From Paenibacillus senegalimassiliensis (GTDB taxonomy: Bacteria > Bacillota > Bacilli > Paenibacillales > Paenibacillaceae): a stretch of 64,000 bases of DNA. Where the stretch lies: contig NZ_LN909045.1 of assembly GCF_001486585.1 (NCBI RefSeq), positions 481,368 through 545,367 of the forward strand, written 5' to 3'. The notes below the pieces were generated by a model, which saw nothing but the letters and a program-made list of their open reading frames with translations, was not told the origin of the DNA and searched no databases. This document shows positions 1-8,266 of the stretch, piece after piece (the stretch's first letter is position 1; the number at the start of each line of letters is the position of its first letter). Made by a program: the position numbers and the translations under genes.

Positions 1-103
1 GGGTACGTGAGCACCGGAAGGCCCGGGTGAATTCAAGATTCGATGTCGAACCCACTTCTCGAACAACTTCGTTCTGGGAAGACGACTTTTTGAACAACCT
101 CTT
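1..103 (+). repeat. Dispersed TIR repeat, copy 1 (cut by window edge)
   Basis: Right part of a repeat also present at 1397-1570, 48534-48707 (inverted) and 63298-63473. It carries the shared central block AATTCAAGATTCGATGTCGA and ends in the conserved CGACTTTTTGAACAACCTCT. The left terminus lies outside the window. No coding capacity. Confidence 0.85.
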
Positions 104-110
104 AAAGTAC

Positions 111-173
111 GTGTTCTGAAAGTCGGGTGTACAGTTTGGGATGACTTTCTGGAACTACCTCTTATACAGAAGA
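111..173 (+). repeat. Degenerate short derivative of the TIR repeat
   Basis: Starts TTCTGAAAGTCGGGT and ends GACTTTCTGGAACTACCTCT, both close to the ends of the full repeat (TTCAAAAAGTCGGGT and GACTTTTTGAACAACCTCT) but with about 30 bp between them. It looks like an internally deleted copy next to copy 1. Confidence 0.5.
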
Positions 174-198
174 GAGAACCCAAAGGGAGTGGAAGCTA

Positions 199-360
199 TT
201 GAGTCAAGGGGAAGCGTTAGAACGCCGTAGTGAATTGCTGAAGAAACGGATTGGCCAGATGATCACCAAGGAAAATCAGCACGGGTTGGGCCATCAGGAT
301 AGCCATTTGCTGCAACGATTTATTCGCGAACTGCATCAAATGGAGTATGAGCGTAAGTAG
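199..360 (+). CDS. Small hypothetical protein (53 aa)
   Basis: Open frame with a TTG start at 199 and a GGGAG ribosome binding site at 185-189. The product is charged and helical, begins MSQGEALERR and contains HGLGHQDSHLLQRFIREL near its C-terminus. It has no membrane segment. The size and the Gly-Leu then leucine-rich helix faintly recall Spo0E-like phosphatases, but the diagnostic SQELD motif is missing, so I do not assign it. It ends 29 bp before a strong hairpin terminator, which supports a transcribed gene. No function is assigned. Confidence 0.5.
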   Translation: MSQGEALERRSELLKKRIGQMITKENQHGLGHQDSHLLQRFIRELHQMEYERK

Positions 361-388
361 CAAATCATGTACCTGAGAAAATGTTAAC

Positions 389-423
389 AACGAACCCCTC
401 CGCCACCAGCGGAGGGGTTCGTT
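389..423. terminator. Bidirectional intrinsic terminator
   Basis: Perfect 15-bp stem (AACGAACCCCTCCGC at 389-403, complement at 409-423) with a 5-nt loop, lying between the small plus-strand gene and the convergent minus-strand transporter. It probably serves both. Confidence 0.8.
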
Positions 424-439
424 GCAGGATGAGCTTGGC

Positions 440-1363
440 TTAACCTACATATTGGGATAAAGAGATGAGTACGGTCACAGTAATCAGATTAAGAATGGTT
501 GAAATCAGGACAGTCTGCGAGGCGAAGTCCGGTTCATTATCGTATTCTTCGGCCAGAATGGTACTGTTGACACCGCTCGGCATACCTGAGGCGATAAGCA
601 AAGCTTGAGCGGGAATTCCCTTCAAACCTAACAGGACAATGAGGAGATAACCTATTGCTGGTCCAATCAACAGTCGCAAAGCAACGCTGATGTAGACGTC
701 CAGTCTGTCCAGCCTGAGCGGGTACTTGATGATTTGCGCTCCCAGGGTGAGCAGGGCTATGGCGACCATGGAATCGGCAATATAGGCCAGCGGCTTGGAC
801 ATGAAGTAAGGCAGGGGCCAATCCAGAACATGCAGCAGCATGCCAAGTACAAGCGCATAGGGAACGGGCATCTTGAGGAAGCCAATCAGGGCGGCTCTCA
901 GTGTGCCGCCGGATTTGGCCCGCTGGACGCTCATCACACCATACGTAAATGTGACCAGGCTCTGGAAGGTCATGACGAGTGCCTGAACGGAGGCGGCAAG
1001 AGGATCGCCCCTGAAGGCCAGTTGGTTAATCGGCATTCCGTAATTGCCGGAGTTATCAAGGATCAGGCTGTTGGCGAAGGCCGCACGCATGCCCTTACCG
1101 AATTTGAAGCGTCGGCTAACGAGATGGCTGATGCCCAGCAGCAGCAGTACATACAGGATATAGAAGCCGGTTACGCTCCCCAGTAGCTCCGGCGACATTT
1201 CCGATTCATACATACTCAGGAATACTACGGCCGGGGTCACGTAATAGAAATTAATTTTGGCGAGGGTGTACAGGTCCATTCTGAATGCTCTTTGCATGAG
1301 AGAACCAAGGCCAATCAGGACAAAGATAGGTAAAACAACTTCCAAGATGATATCGCCGATCAT
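440..1363 (-). CDS. AEC-family transporter (auxin efflux carrier/malate permease type)
   Basis: 307-residue integral membrane protein with about ten hydrophobic segments split in two five-helix halves around a hydrophilic centre near residues 145-160, as in the AEC/BART superfamily. The N-terminus (EVVLPIFVLIGLGSLMQR) and the late stretch ASGMPSGVNSTILAEEYD are typical of the family. Bacterial members export or exchange organic acids or amino acids; the substrate cannot be read from sequence. The ATG at 1363 has only a weak upstream AGCAAGAA. It ends against the 389-423 terminator. A TIR repeat copy lies just upstream (1397-1570), between it and the next gene. Confidence 0.85.
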   Translation of the reverse strand: MIGDIILEVVLPIFVLIGLGSLMQRAFRMDLYTLAKINFYYVTPAVVFLSMYESEMSPELLGSVTGFYILYVLLLLGISHLVSRRFKFGKGMRAAFANSLILDNSGNYGMPINQLAFRGDPLAASVQALVMTFQSLVTFTYGVMSVQRAKSGGTLRAALIGFLKMPVPYALVLGMLLHVLDWPLPYFMSKPLAYIADSMVAIALLTLGAQIIKYPLRLDRLDVYISVALRLLIGPAIGYLLIVLLGLKGIPAQALLIASGMPSGVNSTILAEEYDNEPDFASQTVLISTILNLITVTVLISLSQYVG

Positions 1364-1396
1364 TTCTTGCTGTTCACTTCTTTCTATTTGTGTAAG

Positions 1397-1570
1397 TTCA
1401 AAAAGTCGGGTTTACAGGACCAAGAAGGTTGGATGAAGCTAGGGACTGAGTAGCGGAGCGTACGTAGTGGGTACGTGAGCAACGGAAGTCCCGGCTGAAT
1501 TCAAGATTCGATGTCGAACCTGCTTCTCGAACTGCTTCGTTCTGGAAAGATGACTTTTTGAACAACCTCT
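1397..1570 (+). repeat. Dispersed TIR repeat, copy 2, with flanking direct repeat
   Basis: Full-length copy: begins GTTCAAAAAGTCGGG, ends GACTTTTTGAACAACCTCT, so the termini are inverted repeats of about 12 bp. It is bracketed by an exact 17-bp direct repeat, TCTATTTGTGTAAGTTC, at 1383-1399 and 1568-1584, which overlaps the element ends. This is consistent with a target duplication made on insertion. The centre contains an imperfect palindrome (GTACGTAGTGGGTACG). Confidence 0.85.
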
Positions 1571-1598
1571 ATTTGTGTAAGTTCCCCGCTCCACACTG

Positions 1599-2060
1599 TT
1601 ATTGTTGCTGGCGATTTACCTGAATACGCAGAGGCTTGCGCCGAATGAGGAGTTGTCCCAGCACTTCTGATAGAACCAGTCCGATGGCAATCGAACCTGA
1701 GAGGAGGAAGGCCTGGGCGGCCAACTGAACGGCCAGATTATATTCATTCTCTACAAATCGCCGCATCGCATCGTAGGCAAGTCCGCCGGGAACCAACGGG
1801 ATAATACCAGCTACGCTAAAGATGATCACGGGTTCCTTGTACCATCTGGCAAAGAACTGTCCCGCTACACCGACCAGGAAGGTGGCCGCTACGGTCGAGA
1901 AGACGGCCTCCATACCCATGCTGAGCAGCAGCAGGTATATCATCCAGCCAATTACGCCGGATACCCCGCATTGCAGCAGCGTGCGCTTGGGGGCGTTGAA
2001 CAGAATCGCGAAGGCGGCAGAGGCTATGAAGCTGGCGATAAGATGGATGATCCAATACAT
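1599..2060 (-). CDS. Threonine/serine exporter family, small subunit (ThrE C-terminal-type)
   Basis: 153 residues from the ATG at 2060, which has a GGAAGGAG site at 2074-2081; the frame stays open to a TTG at 2099 but that start has no binding site. Four hydrophobic segments and the motif PLVPGG (IIPLVPGGLAYDAM) match the small half (DUF3815/ThrE_2) of split ThrE exporters, which export threonine and serine together with a larger partner. The partner is the gene immediately upstream in transcription at 2125-2883, so the two form a two-gene operon. Confidence 0.85.
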   Translation of the reverse strand: MYWIIHLIASFIASAAFAILFNAPKRTLLQCGVSGVIGWMIYLLLLSMGMEAVFSTVAATFLVGVAGQFFARWYKEPVIIFSVAGIIPLVPGGLAYDAMRRFVENEYNLAVQLAAQAFLLSGSIAIGLVLSEVLGQLLIRRKPLRIQVNRQQQ

Positions 2061-2124
2061 AAGGTAAGTTCTACTCCTTCCGGCAACCTTTAATTCCAAC
2101 GATCATGGCGTGGAGCCAGGTTTG

Positions 2125-2883
2125 TCAAAGTAAAGTGAATACGACGGCCACACCGGCGCCGATCGCAAAGGCGGTCAGGAAGGCTTCAGCTCCCCTGGAC
2201 AAGCCGGATACAAGATGTCCGGCCATCAAATCTCGAACGGCATTGGTAATGAGCAAGCCGGGCACAAGGGGCATGACGGAGCCGATGATCACCTTGTCGA
2301 GCATGCGTCCGATGTGAAGCTCCACTAGTAATACGGCAAGCAGGCCGATGAGCAGCGATGCTATAAATTCGGCAAAAAACTTAACCTTCACAAGACGATG
2401 CAACAGCAAAAAAGCGGCAAAGCCCAGACCGCCACAAACGATGCCGGGCAGGAAATCGGCCAATGAGCCGCGGAACATCAAGGTAAAGCAGCCGCTGGAT
2501 ATAGCGGCTGCTGCAATTTGCATAGACATGGGATAAGCAGGCTTAACCCGTTCAATCTCCAGAAGTTCAGCATAGGCTTCTTCGGAGGTCATCTCTCCGT
2601 TGCCAAGCTTGCGAGAGACATTGTTCACGGCGGATACCTTCTGCAAGTCGGTGGTACGGGCTACAATTCGAATCAGCTTGGCCGAGTCCGCTTCGCCAGA
2701 CTGAAACAAAATTCCGGTTGGCGTCACAAAGCTATCAGCTCCGTGAAGCCCGAGCGCATCGGCCATGCGTGTCATTGTATCTTCCACACGGTAAGTCTCC
2801 GCACCACTTTGCAGCATGATTTTCCCAGCCAGCAGGCATACTTGTACAGGCTCTTGCACCTGAAGCGCAGCCTCGTCGTTCAT
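2125..2883 (-). CDS. Threonine/serine exporter family, large subunit (ThrE N-terminal/DUF1212-type)
   Basis: 252 residues. The soluble N-terminal third carries the family signature GAETYRVEDTMTRM (about residues 28-41), followed by a linker and about five membrane segments from residue 120. A second conserved stretch, MPLVPGLLITNAVRDLMAG, matches the PLVPG motif of the small subunit. An AAAGGGTG site precedes the ATG at 2883. It precedes the 153-residue partner on the same strand; together they reconstitute one ThrE-type exporter. Divergent from the diguanylate cyclase at 3015. Substrate is inferred from the family only. Confidence 0.87.
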   Translation of the reverse strand: MNDEAALQVQEPVQVCLLAGKIMLQSGAETYRVEDTMTRMADALGLHGADSFVTPTGILFQSGEADSAKLIRIVARTTDLQKVSAVNNVSRKLGNGEMTSEEAYAELLEIERVKPAYPMSMQIAAAAISSGCFTLMFRGSLADFLPGIVCGGLGFAAFLLLHRLVKVKFFAEFIASLLIGLLAVLLVELHIGRMLDKVIIGSVMPLVPGLLITNAVRDLMAGHLVSGLSRGAEAFLTAFAIGAGVAVVFTLL

Positions 2884-3014
2884 TCCCGTTCACCCTTTCA
2901 TCTATGCGCATTATAACATGGAAGACGGCATTATAGTATGAGCGGAATTTATAATTAACGGTGCATTATGGTATGCTAACATCACTGTAAATTGACATCA
3001 GAGAGGTAATTCAG

Positions 3015-4085
3015 ATGCTGCAGGACTTATTCAACAATTTCATGTTGCTGACGACATTTATTTACCTGGGTCATATTGTGAGAAGCAAGGTGCTTAGCCG
3101 CTCGGAGAATACAGCCTATACCCGCCTGCTGCTTGGCGTCGTACTCGGGGTGCTTGGCGTGTTGCTTATGAACTATACCTTTCCACTATCCTCGCGCGCA
3201 GTCGCAGACTTCCGGCAATTGCCCATCCTAATCTCCATCTCATTGGGAGGAGGTGTGTCCGGGGTCATTACTACAGCTATTATCGGCCTCTACCGACTGA
3301 ATTATCTACAAGGGGTGGCTGGCTCTTCCCTGATTGGAGCTCTCCACGCGCCTATAACTTTATTGTGCGGACTGATCATCTTACGGGGAAAAACCATCAC
3401 GTTCAAGCGTTGGCTGGTGGCCTTAGTATTGTCTGCGTTGAACACGGGGATTTTGCTAAGTATTCTGCTTGAGCCCGGTTCCTGGAAGGATATCGCGGTG
3501 TACATGCTGCTGCTTCTGATTGCGGGGATCTTCATCTATCTTATGATAAGTCACTTGCGCAAAGCCGAGGATTCGGTGCAGATGATGGAAGAAGCCGCCA
3601 ACCGTGACTTCTTAACGAGCTTGTTCAATTCCAGAGCGTTTGAAGTCATCATCGAGCAGAAGATAGCAGTGGCTAAGCGTGATCATATTCCCTTCACCTT
3701 ACTCATCGTGGATATTGATTATTTCAAGCATGTCAATGATACGTATGGTCATCCGGCAGGGGACGCCGTGCTGAGGCAATTCGCCGACGTTCTGAGGGAG
3801 ACATTCCGTCCGGGAGATCAAATATCCCGCAAGGGAGGGGAAGAATTCTTCATTCTGGTGGATCGTTGCAGTGCCCTGCAGATCACGGCGATTGCCGAGC
3901 GTCTGCGCAGCACGGTAGAACAGCACCGCTTCATTTTGGATGATGGAGAAGAGCTGCAACTGACGATTTCAGCAGGGAGTGCGACCTATCCCGACATCCC
4001 GGGCGAACAACTGGTGACGAAGGCGGATCAAGCTCTCTATCAAGCGAAGGAGGCGGGACGAAACAGGGTATACCGGGCCGAATAA
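3015..4085 (+). CDS. Membrane diguanylate cyclase with 5TM-LYT sensor domain
   Basis: 356 residues. Residues 1-185 form six or so hydrophobic segments resembling the 5TMR-LYT sensor domain (segments GVVLGVLGVLLM and GGGVSGVITTAIIGL). Residues 195-355 are a GGDEF domain: the catalytic GGEEF is at 274-278, and a product-inhibition RxxD (RPGD, 265-268) sits five residues before it. This predicts an active, feedback-inhibited c-di-GMP synthase at the inner face of the membrane. GAGAGG binding site 9 bp before the ATG. It ends in a terminator whose stem overlaps the stop codon. The signal sensed is unknown. Confidence 0.92.
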   Translation: MLQDLFNNFMLLTTFIYLGHIVRSKVLSRSENTAYTRLLLGVVLGVLGVLLMNYTFPLSSRAVADFRQLPILISISLGGGVSGVITTAIIGLYRLNYLQGVAGSSLIGALHAPITLLCGLIILRGKTITFKRWLVALVLSALNTGILLSILLEPGSWKDIAVYMLLLLIAGIFIYLMISHLRKAEDSVQMMEEAANRDFLTSLFNSRAFEVIIEQKIAVAKRDHIPFTLLIVDIDYFKHVNDTYGHPAGDAVLRQFADVLRETFRPGDQISRKGGEEFFILVDRCSALQITAIAERLRSTVEQHRFILDDGEELQLTISAGSATYPDIPGEQLVTKADQALYQAKEAGRNRVYRAE

Positions 4086-4096
4086 GGCCCTTTTTT
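4075..4096 (+). terminator. Intrinsic terminator overlapping the stop codon
   Basis: Stem GGGCC (4075-4079) and GGCCC (4086-4090) followed by six T. The stop codon TAA of the diguanylate cyclase lies in the loop. Confidence 0.65.
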
Positions 4097-4227
4097 ACAT
4101 TCTGCCTTAGATTGTTCATTTTTTAGAAAAATAACGTCATATTTCGACATTGATCTACAAAAACAAATTGATTTATGTTGGTTGTAAATGCATATGCAAC
4201 GTGCAAGTCATCTAAGGGGGATTTACC

Positions 4228-6213
4228 ATGAATAAAAAAATGTCATTATCTATACGACGAAAGCTGATACTTACCTTTGCAATTGTTCTGCTCGTACCCA
4301 GCCTGATTATTGGAGGGGTTACCTATTGGACGGCAAGCAACCGTATTGAAGCAGCACTGATGCATAGCGCGGAGGAAAGTGTAAATACGGCGGATTCCAT
4401 TCTTACTCAAAATATCGGTGCCAGAGTGACCGATCTGGATTATTTTGCAAGCGTCTTGAACACACAAGGTGTGGATGAGGAGGTTACAGAAGGCGCGGGT
4501 CCGGTCAGAGAGCGCTTTAAGGAATATCTGGCCATACATAAGGACGTGCTCAATCTCTACGTGGGAACGGAGAGCGGTGCAACCTTGCTGGGGCTTGATC
4601 AGGAGTTGCCCGCAGACTTTGATCCTAGAACCCGGGGGTGGTATGCCTTGGCTACGAATAGCTCGGATGCTGTTATTTCACCGGTATATATGTCCGTGGA
4701 CGGAAGTCCGGTCGTCTCCATCTCGAAGCTAATGGAAGACGGTCAAGGGGTAATTGCGCTGGATCTTGATTTAACGGGGATATCAGAAACGATTAGCATG
4801 AAGGTGGGGGAGGAAGGGTACATCCTTCTGCTAGACGACGCCAAGCAGGTGCTCGTGCATCCGGAGGGGGGCGTTGGCCAGGTATCTCAGGAGGGCTACG
4901 TTGCTTCGATGTTTGCGCAGAACCAAGGAATCACTGACTACATGGTGGGAGAGCAGAAATATAAGATGGCTTTCCACAAAAATGAGTTGACCGGGTGGAG
5001 AATCGGGGGAACGATGAGTGAAGGTGAGGTTACTGAGGAGACATCAGCTATTCGCGATACCGCTGCTCTCGTCTTGTTGCTCTCATTGCTTGGCGGAGCC
5101 GTGCTCACCTTCTTCAATATCCGCTCTATTGTATCTCCGCTGCACCGTTTGAAGAAGGCGACGGCGGTGCTGGGACAAGGCGATTTAACGGAAGAGCTGG
5201 ATGGCTTCAAGCAGGATGAAATCGGTGAGCTAGCTGCGAACTTCCAAGTGATGGTGGACAATCTGCGTCAGATGATTACGGGAGTCCGGGAGATGACGGA
5301 CAATGTATCCGCTTCGTCGGAGCAATTGTCTGCGGGAACGGAGCAAACGACCAAGGCCATCGAGCATGTCACCATAGCGATACAGGATGTTGCGGCCGGT
5401 AGCGAGCAGCAGCTTCAAAGTGTGGAAAGTGGGGCAAGCAGCGTAGATACGATGTCTCAGCAGTTGGACTATATTTCTGGCAACGTGAATTTAATTACCC
5501 GGGTAATGTCAGGGACGGCAGCCTCAGCGAAGCAAGGAACGCAGCTTGTGGAGACGACGGAGCAGCAGATTCGCAGCATTGATGTAACGGTAGACGAGTT
5601 AGCTGAGGTGGTGAACTCACTGAATATACGGGCCGCTGAAATTGGTGATATTGCCGTATTGATGGCGGGAATCGCTCAGCAGACCAATCTGCTGGCACTG
5701 AATGCGTCTATTGAGGCCGCACGAGCCGGTGAGCAGGGCCGCGGGTTTGCGGTTGTTGCTGGAGAGGTACGGAAGCTTGCAGAAGGATCGGCACATTCGG
5801 CGGATCAAATTCGGGAGCTGATTGTACAAATTGGCGATGAAATGAAGCGGACGGTAGCTACGATGGCGGATGTTAAGGGCAAGGTGACGGAGGGGATCGA
5901 GGCAGTTAGCCTGTCTGGCGAATCGTTTGGCACGATTAGCAAGTCGGTGGTCGAAGCCGCCGATGTTATGCAGAATGCGGCTAATGCGATGCAGCAGGTT
6001 GCGGAGGAAGCGGGAACCACGCGGGTGGCGATGGAGCAAATTCGCCATCTGTCGGAAGAAGCGGCAGGGAATACGCAAACGATCTCCGCTGCCGCCCAGG
6101 AACAATTGGCTTCGCTGGAAGAGATGGCTTCTTCCTCGGCTGACCTCAGCCTGTTGGCTGAACAATTGCAGGAATTGGTCAGCAAGTTCAAGATTTACAA
6201 GGGCGATCGGTGA
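4228..6213 (+). CDS. Methyl-accepting chemotaxis protein (dCache type)
   Basis: 661 residues. Transmembrane segment near residues 13-35, a large extracellular ligand-binding region (about 36-275, double-Cache type, with WYALATNS and a later DLDLTGIS stretch), second transmembrane segment near 278-300, HAMP (300-352), then a long helical signalling domain with the conserved hairpin tip [20 protein letters not shown] near 486-505. Long flanking glutamine/alanine-rich helices carry methylation sites. AAGGGGG binding site before ATG 4228. It detects an extracellular ligand and controls CheA; the ligand is not predictable. It converges with the small gene at 6220-6414. Confidence 0.95.
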   Translation: MNKKMSLSIRRKLILTFAIVLLVPSLIIGGVTYWTASNRIEAALMHSAEESVNTADSILTQNIGARVTDLDYFASVLNTQGVDEEVTEGAGPVRERFKEYLAIHKDVLNLYVGTESGATLLGLDQELPADFDPRTRGWYALATNSSDAVISPVYMSVDGSPVVSISKLMEDGQGVIALDLDLTGISETISMKVGEEGYILLLDDAKQVLVHPEGGVGQVSQEGYVASMFAQNQGITDYMVGEQKYKMAFHKNELTGWRIGGTMSEGEVTEETSAIRDTAALVLLLSLLGGAVLTFFNIRSIVSPLHRLKKATAVLGQGDLTEELDGFKQDEIGELAANFQVMVDNLRQMITGVREMTDNVSASSEQLSAGTEQTTKAIEHVTIAIQDVAAGSEQQLQSVESGASSVDTMSQQLDYISGNVNLITRVMSGTAASAKQGTQLVETTEQQIRSIDVTVDELAEVVNSLNIRAAEIGDIAVLMAGIAQQTNLLALNASIEAARAGEQGRGFAVVAGEVRKLAEGSAHSADQIRELIVQIGDEMKRTVATMADVKGKVTEGIEAVSLSGESFGTISKSVVEAADVMQNAANAMQQVAEEAGTTRVAMEQIRHLSEEAAGNTQTISAAAQEQLASLEEMASSSADLSLLAEQLQELVSKFKIYKGDR

Positions 6214-6219
6214 TTGTAG

Positions 6220-6414
6220 TTAATCCTTACGCTGCTGCTCGCTTGGAGAGTCCTCAGCTTCGCTCAGCAGAGACTCGCTGATTCCTTGAACCACTTGGGT
6301 ATCATGGGGTAGGAGATCGTCGTTCGGGATATCGTTCTCGGGACGATACTCCTTCAACAGCTTGTAGCGTTCGTATTCAAAATCTGCGGCGGTCTTATCC
6401 TCGTATTGACTCAA
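6220..6414 (-). CDS. Small acidic hypothetical protein (64 aa)
   Basis: 64 residues, TTG start at 6414 with an excellent AAAGGAG site 9 bp upstream, which is the main reason to accept it. Very hydrophilic and acidic, rich in Glu, Asp and Tyr (SQYEDKTAADFEYERYKLL at the start; QGISESLLSEAEDS near the end). No membrane segment or known motif. Convergent with the chemoreceptor, six bases apart. Function unknown; it could be a small sporulation or stress protein, but nothing in sequence shows this. Confidence 0.6.
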   Translation of the reverse strand: MSQYEDKTAADFEYERYKLLKEYRPENDIPNDDLLPHDTQVVQGISESLLSEAEDSPSEQQRKD

Positions 6415-7046
6415 GGTGATTTGCTCCTTTTTTCATCGAATTTACATGGAGTGTTCCCTATCTTTGGGGGTTTCACTCGTGGGAGCGATCCTTTGGTGAG
6501 GATATATATGATTGGAGTGCTTGGCTCTTTGGTAGATGGTGCGCATTAGTGGGTGTGTGCATTTCCTAGGTGCTGCGGTCCTTGGTAGGTGTTCACTCTC
6601 TAGGTGCTAGAGCACAATTAGTTGGTTAGTTGGTGCTTTGTTGGCTCTCCGGGTGCTCGTGGCACATTAGTGGGAAATCCTCCTGCTAATTTCGGGAAAT
6701 AGGTTGGTTTTTCATATTTAACTGGAAAAGCTCCCTATAAATCCGTGTTATGGGCCTATATTTGGCGATTTCTGCGAATTTATATGGAGGAATTCCAGCT
6801 AATAGTTAATTATGGAGCGAAGAGGGAGTTTTAGTGGGAGGATTTCCTGTTAAATGACTTGACGGGTAGATCTCAACCCTATTCAATCTAACTCAATCTC
6901 ACTCAACCTCATTCAAGCATTCAACTTCATATCCAGAAGCGGTTCCTCCGGTTTTGTGAACACAGTGTTTGAGTCCAAATGGTTGACTTCTCGCAAGCTC
7001 GCGGCTACAATTGCCAATGATTAGCTAGAGAGGATGGGCTTATAAC
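6415..7046. other. Long intergenic region with degenerate repeats
   Basis: About 630 bp with no credible gene. 6470-6670 is G/T-rich with recurring GGTGCT and TTGGTAG words. 6670-6860 holds several imperfect copies of short palindrome-like blocks (GTGGGAAATCC, AGCTCCCTATAAATCC, TATGGAGGAATTCC, GTGGGAGGATTTCC) resembling those at 48840-49030. 6895-6925 has a short ACTCAA/CTCATTCAA tandem-like run. Confidence 0.55.
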
Positions 7047-7103
7047 TTGGTGAACATGGTGTCCAAGGTGTCCAAGTTGAACAAGCCCCGGGAGGTAAGA
7101 GCA

Positions 7104-8108
7104 TTGATTACCATATATGATATTGCGCAGGCAACGGGTTTTTCGGCGGCTACGGTGTCCAAGGTGTTCAATGGCTACTCCGATGTCAGTGAGAAGACGC
7201 GTCGCAAAATTTTGGATACAGCCGCCGAGCTTGGATACATTCCTAATGGACATGCCCGCTCATTAACGACCAAGCGCTCATGGACTATCGGCGTGTTATA
7301 TATTGAGCCTTCTGGTGCGGGGATTCTGCATCCCTTCTTCGGGGGCGTTATTGAAGGCTTCAAGCAAGTAGCCACCGCCAAAGGATATGATCTCATGTTC
7401 TTGTCCAAAGATATTGGAGGTAGGGAGCACGGTTATCTGGAGCATTGCAAGATACGCGGGATTGATGGAGTTGTGGTGATCCTGCCGGATGCGACCGATC
7501 CTTACTATGAAGAACTGTTGAACGCTACTCTGCCATGTGTGCTGCTTGATCAGCAATCCACGGTCAAGAGTAAAGTGTGCTCTGACAATGTGGAGGGCAG
7601 CCGGCAGGCGGTGAAGTACCTGTATGGCTTGGGCCACCGGCATATTGCTCACCTGGGCGGAGGGCCAACTTTTGCCGGAGGGCAGCGACTAACTGGATAC
7701 TTGGAAGCGATGCAGGAGCTCGGTTTGCCTATACGACCGGAGCATATTGTACAAGCCAGCTATGATTATACGGTGGAGAGTGGGGAAGCGGCGATGGAAG
7801 AACTGCTGCGGGCCAAGTCTCGGCCTACCGCTGTATTTGCTGCGGGCGATAATTTGGCCGTAGGAGCCATGAACGCGATCAAGCGCCACGGGCTTAGTGT
7901 GCCTGAAGACATCTCGTTGGTCGGCTTCGATGACATTCAGATGTCCCGGTATTTGACGCCGGCGCTAACCACGATCAGGCAAAATACATATGCACTTGGC
8001 AGCAAGGCCGCCGACATGTTAATCTATTCCATAGAAGGCGGGGAGAATGTCCAGAGTGACATCATCCCGGTGGAGCTGGTGGTGCGCGAGTCATGCTGTG
8101 CCAGATAG
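7104..8108 (+). CDS. LacI-family transcriptional regulator
   Basis: 334 residues from a TTG at 7104, preceded by GGAGGT at 7091-7096; in-frame TTG, GTG and ATG codons from 7047 give up to 19 extra residues but lack a comparably placed site, and LacI proteins normally begin with the sequence ITIYDIA seen here. Helix-turn-helix near residues 3-24 (TIYDIAQATGFSAATVSKVF), hinge helix to about 55, then a periplasmic-binding-like sugar domain ending in the DDIQMSRYLTPALTTI signature. It lies upstream of a GH30 hydrolase and a GH161-like phosphorylase with a perfect palindromic operator between, so it probably represses them until a beta-glucan-derived sugar is present. Confidence 0.93.
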   Translation: MITIYDIAQATGFSAATVSKVFNGYSDVSEKTRRKILDTAAELGYIPNGHARSLTTKRSWTIGVLYIEPSGAGILHPFFGGVIEGFKQVATAKGYDLMFLSKDIGGREHGYLEHCKIRGIDGVVVILPDATDPYYEELLNATLPCVLLDQQSTVKSKVCSDNVEGSRQAVKYLYGLGHRHIAHLGGGPTFAGGQRLTGYLEAMQELGLPIRPEHIVQASYDYTVESGEAAMEELLRAKSRPTAVFAAGDNLAVGAMNAIKRHGLSVPEDISLVGFDDIQMSRYLTPALTTIRQNTYALGSKAADMLIYSIEGGENVQSDIIPVELVVRESCCAR

Positions 8109-8137
8109 CCAGCTTGACCGCTTTTTTTTCAACATTT

Positions 8138-8153
8138 TCGAAACCGGTTTCGA
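8138..8153. promoter_or_regulatory. LacI-type operator palindrome
   Basis: TCGAAACCGGTTTCGA, a perfect 16-bp palindrome with the central CG typical of LacI/GalR-family sites, 30 bp after the regulator's stop and 114 bp before the GH30 start. Likely the site of the adjacent LacI-family protein; CcpA binding is less likely because cre sites are usually less symmetric (WTGNAANCGNWNNCA). Confidence 0.8.
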
Positions 8154-8266
8154 TTAGCCTGGTAATTGGATTCTTGGGGTATGTTGTTGGTATTGGGGTG
8201 CATACTTCGAACGAAGTGGTAAGCGATTTCATAACGGGGAAATGAAAACGAAGGAGGGCTTGTTAG

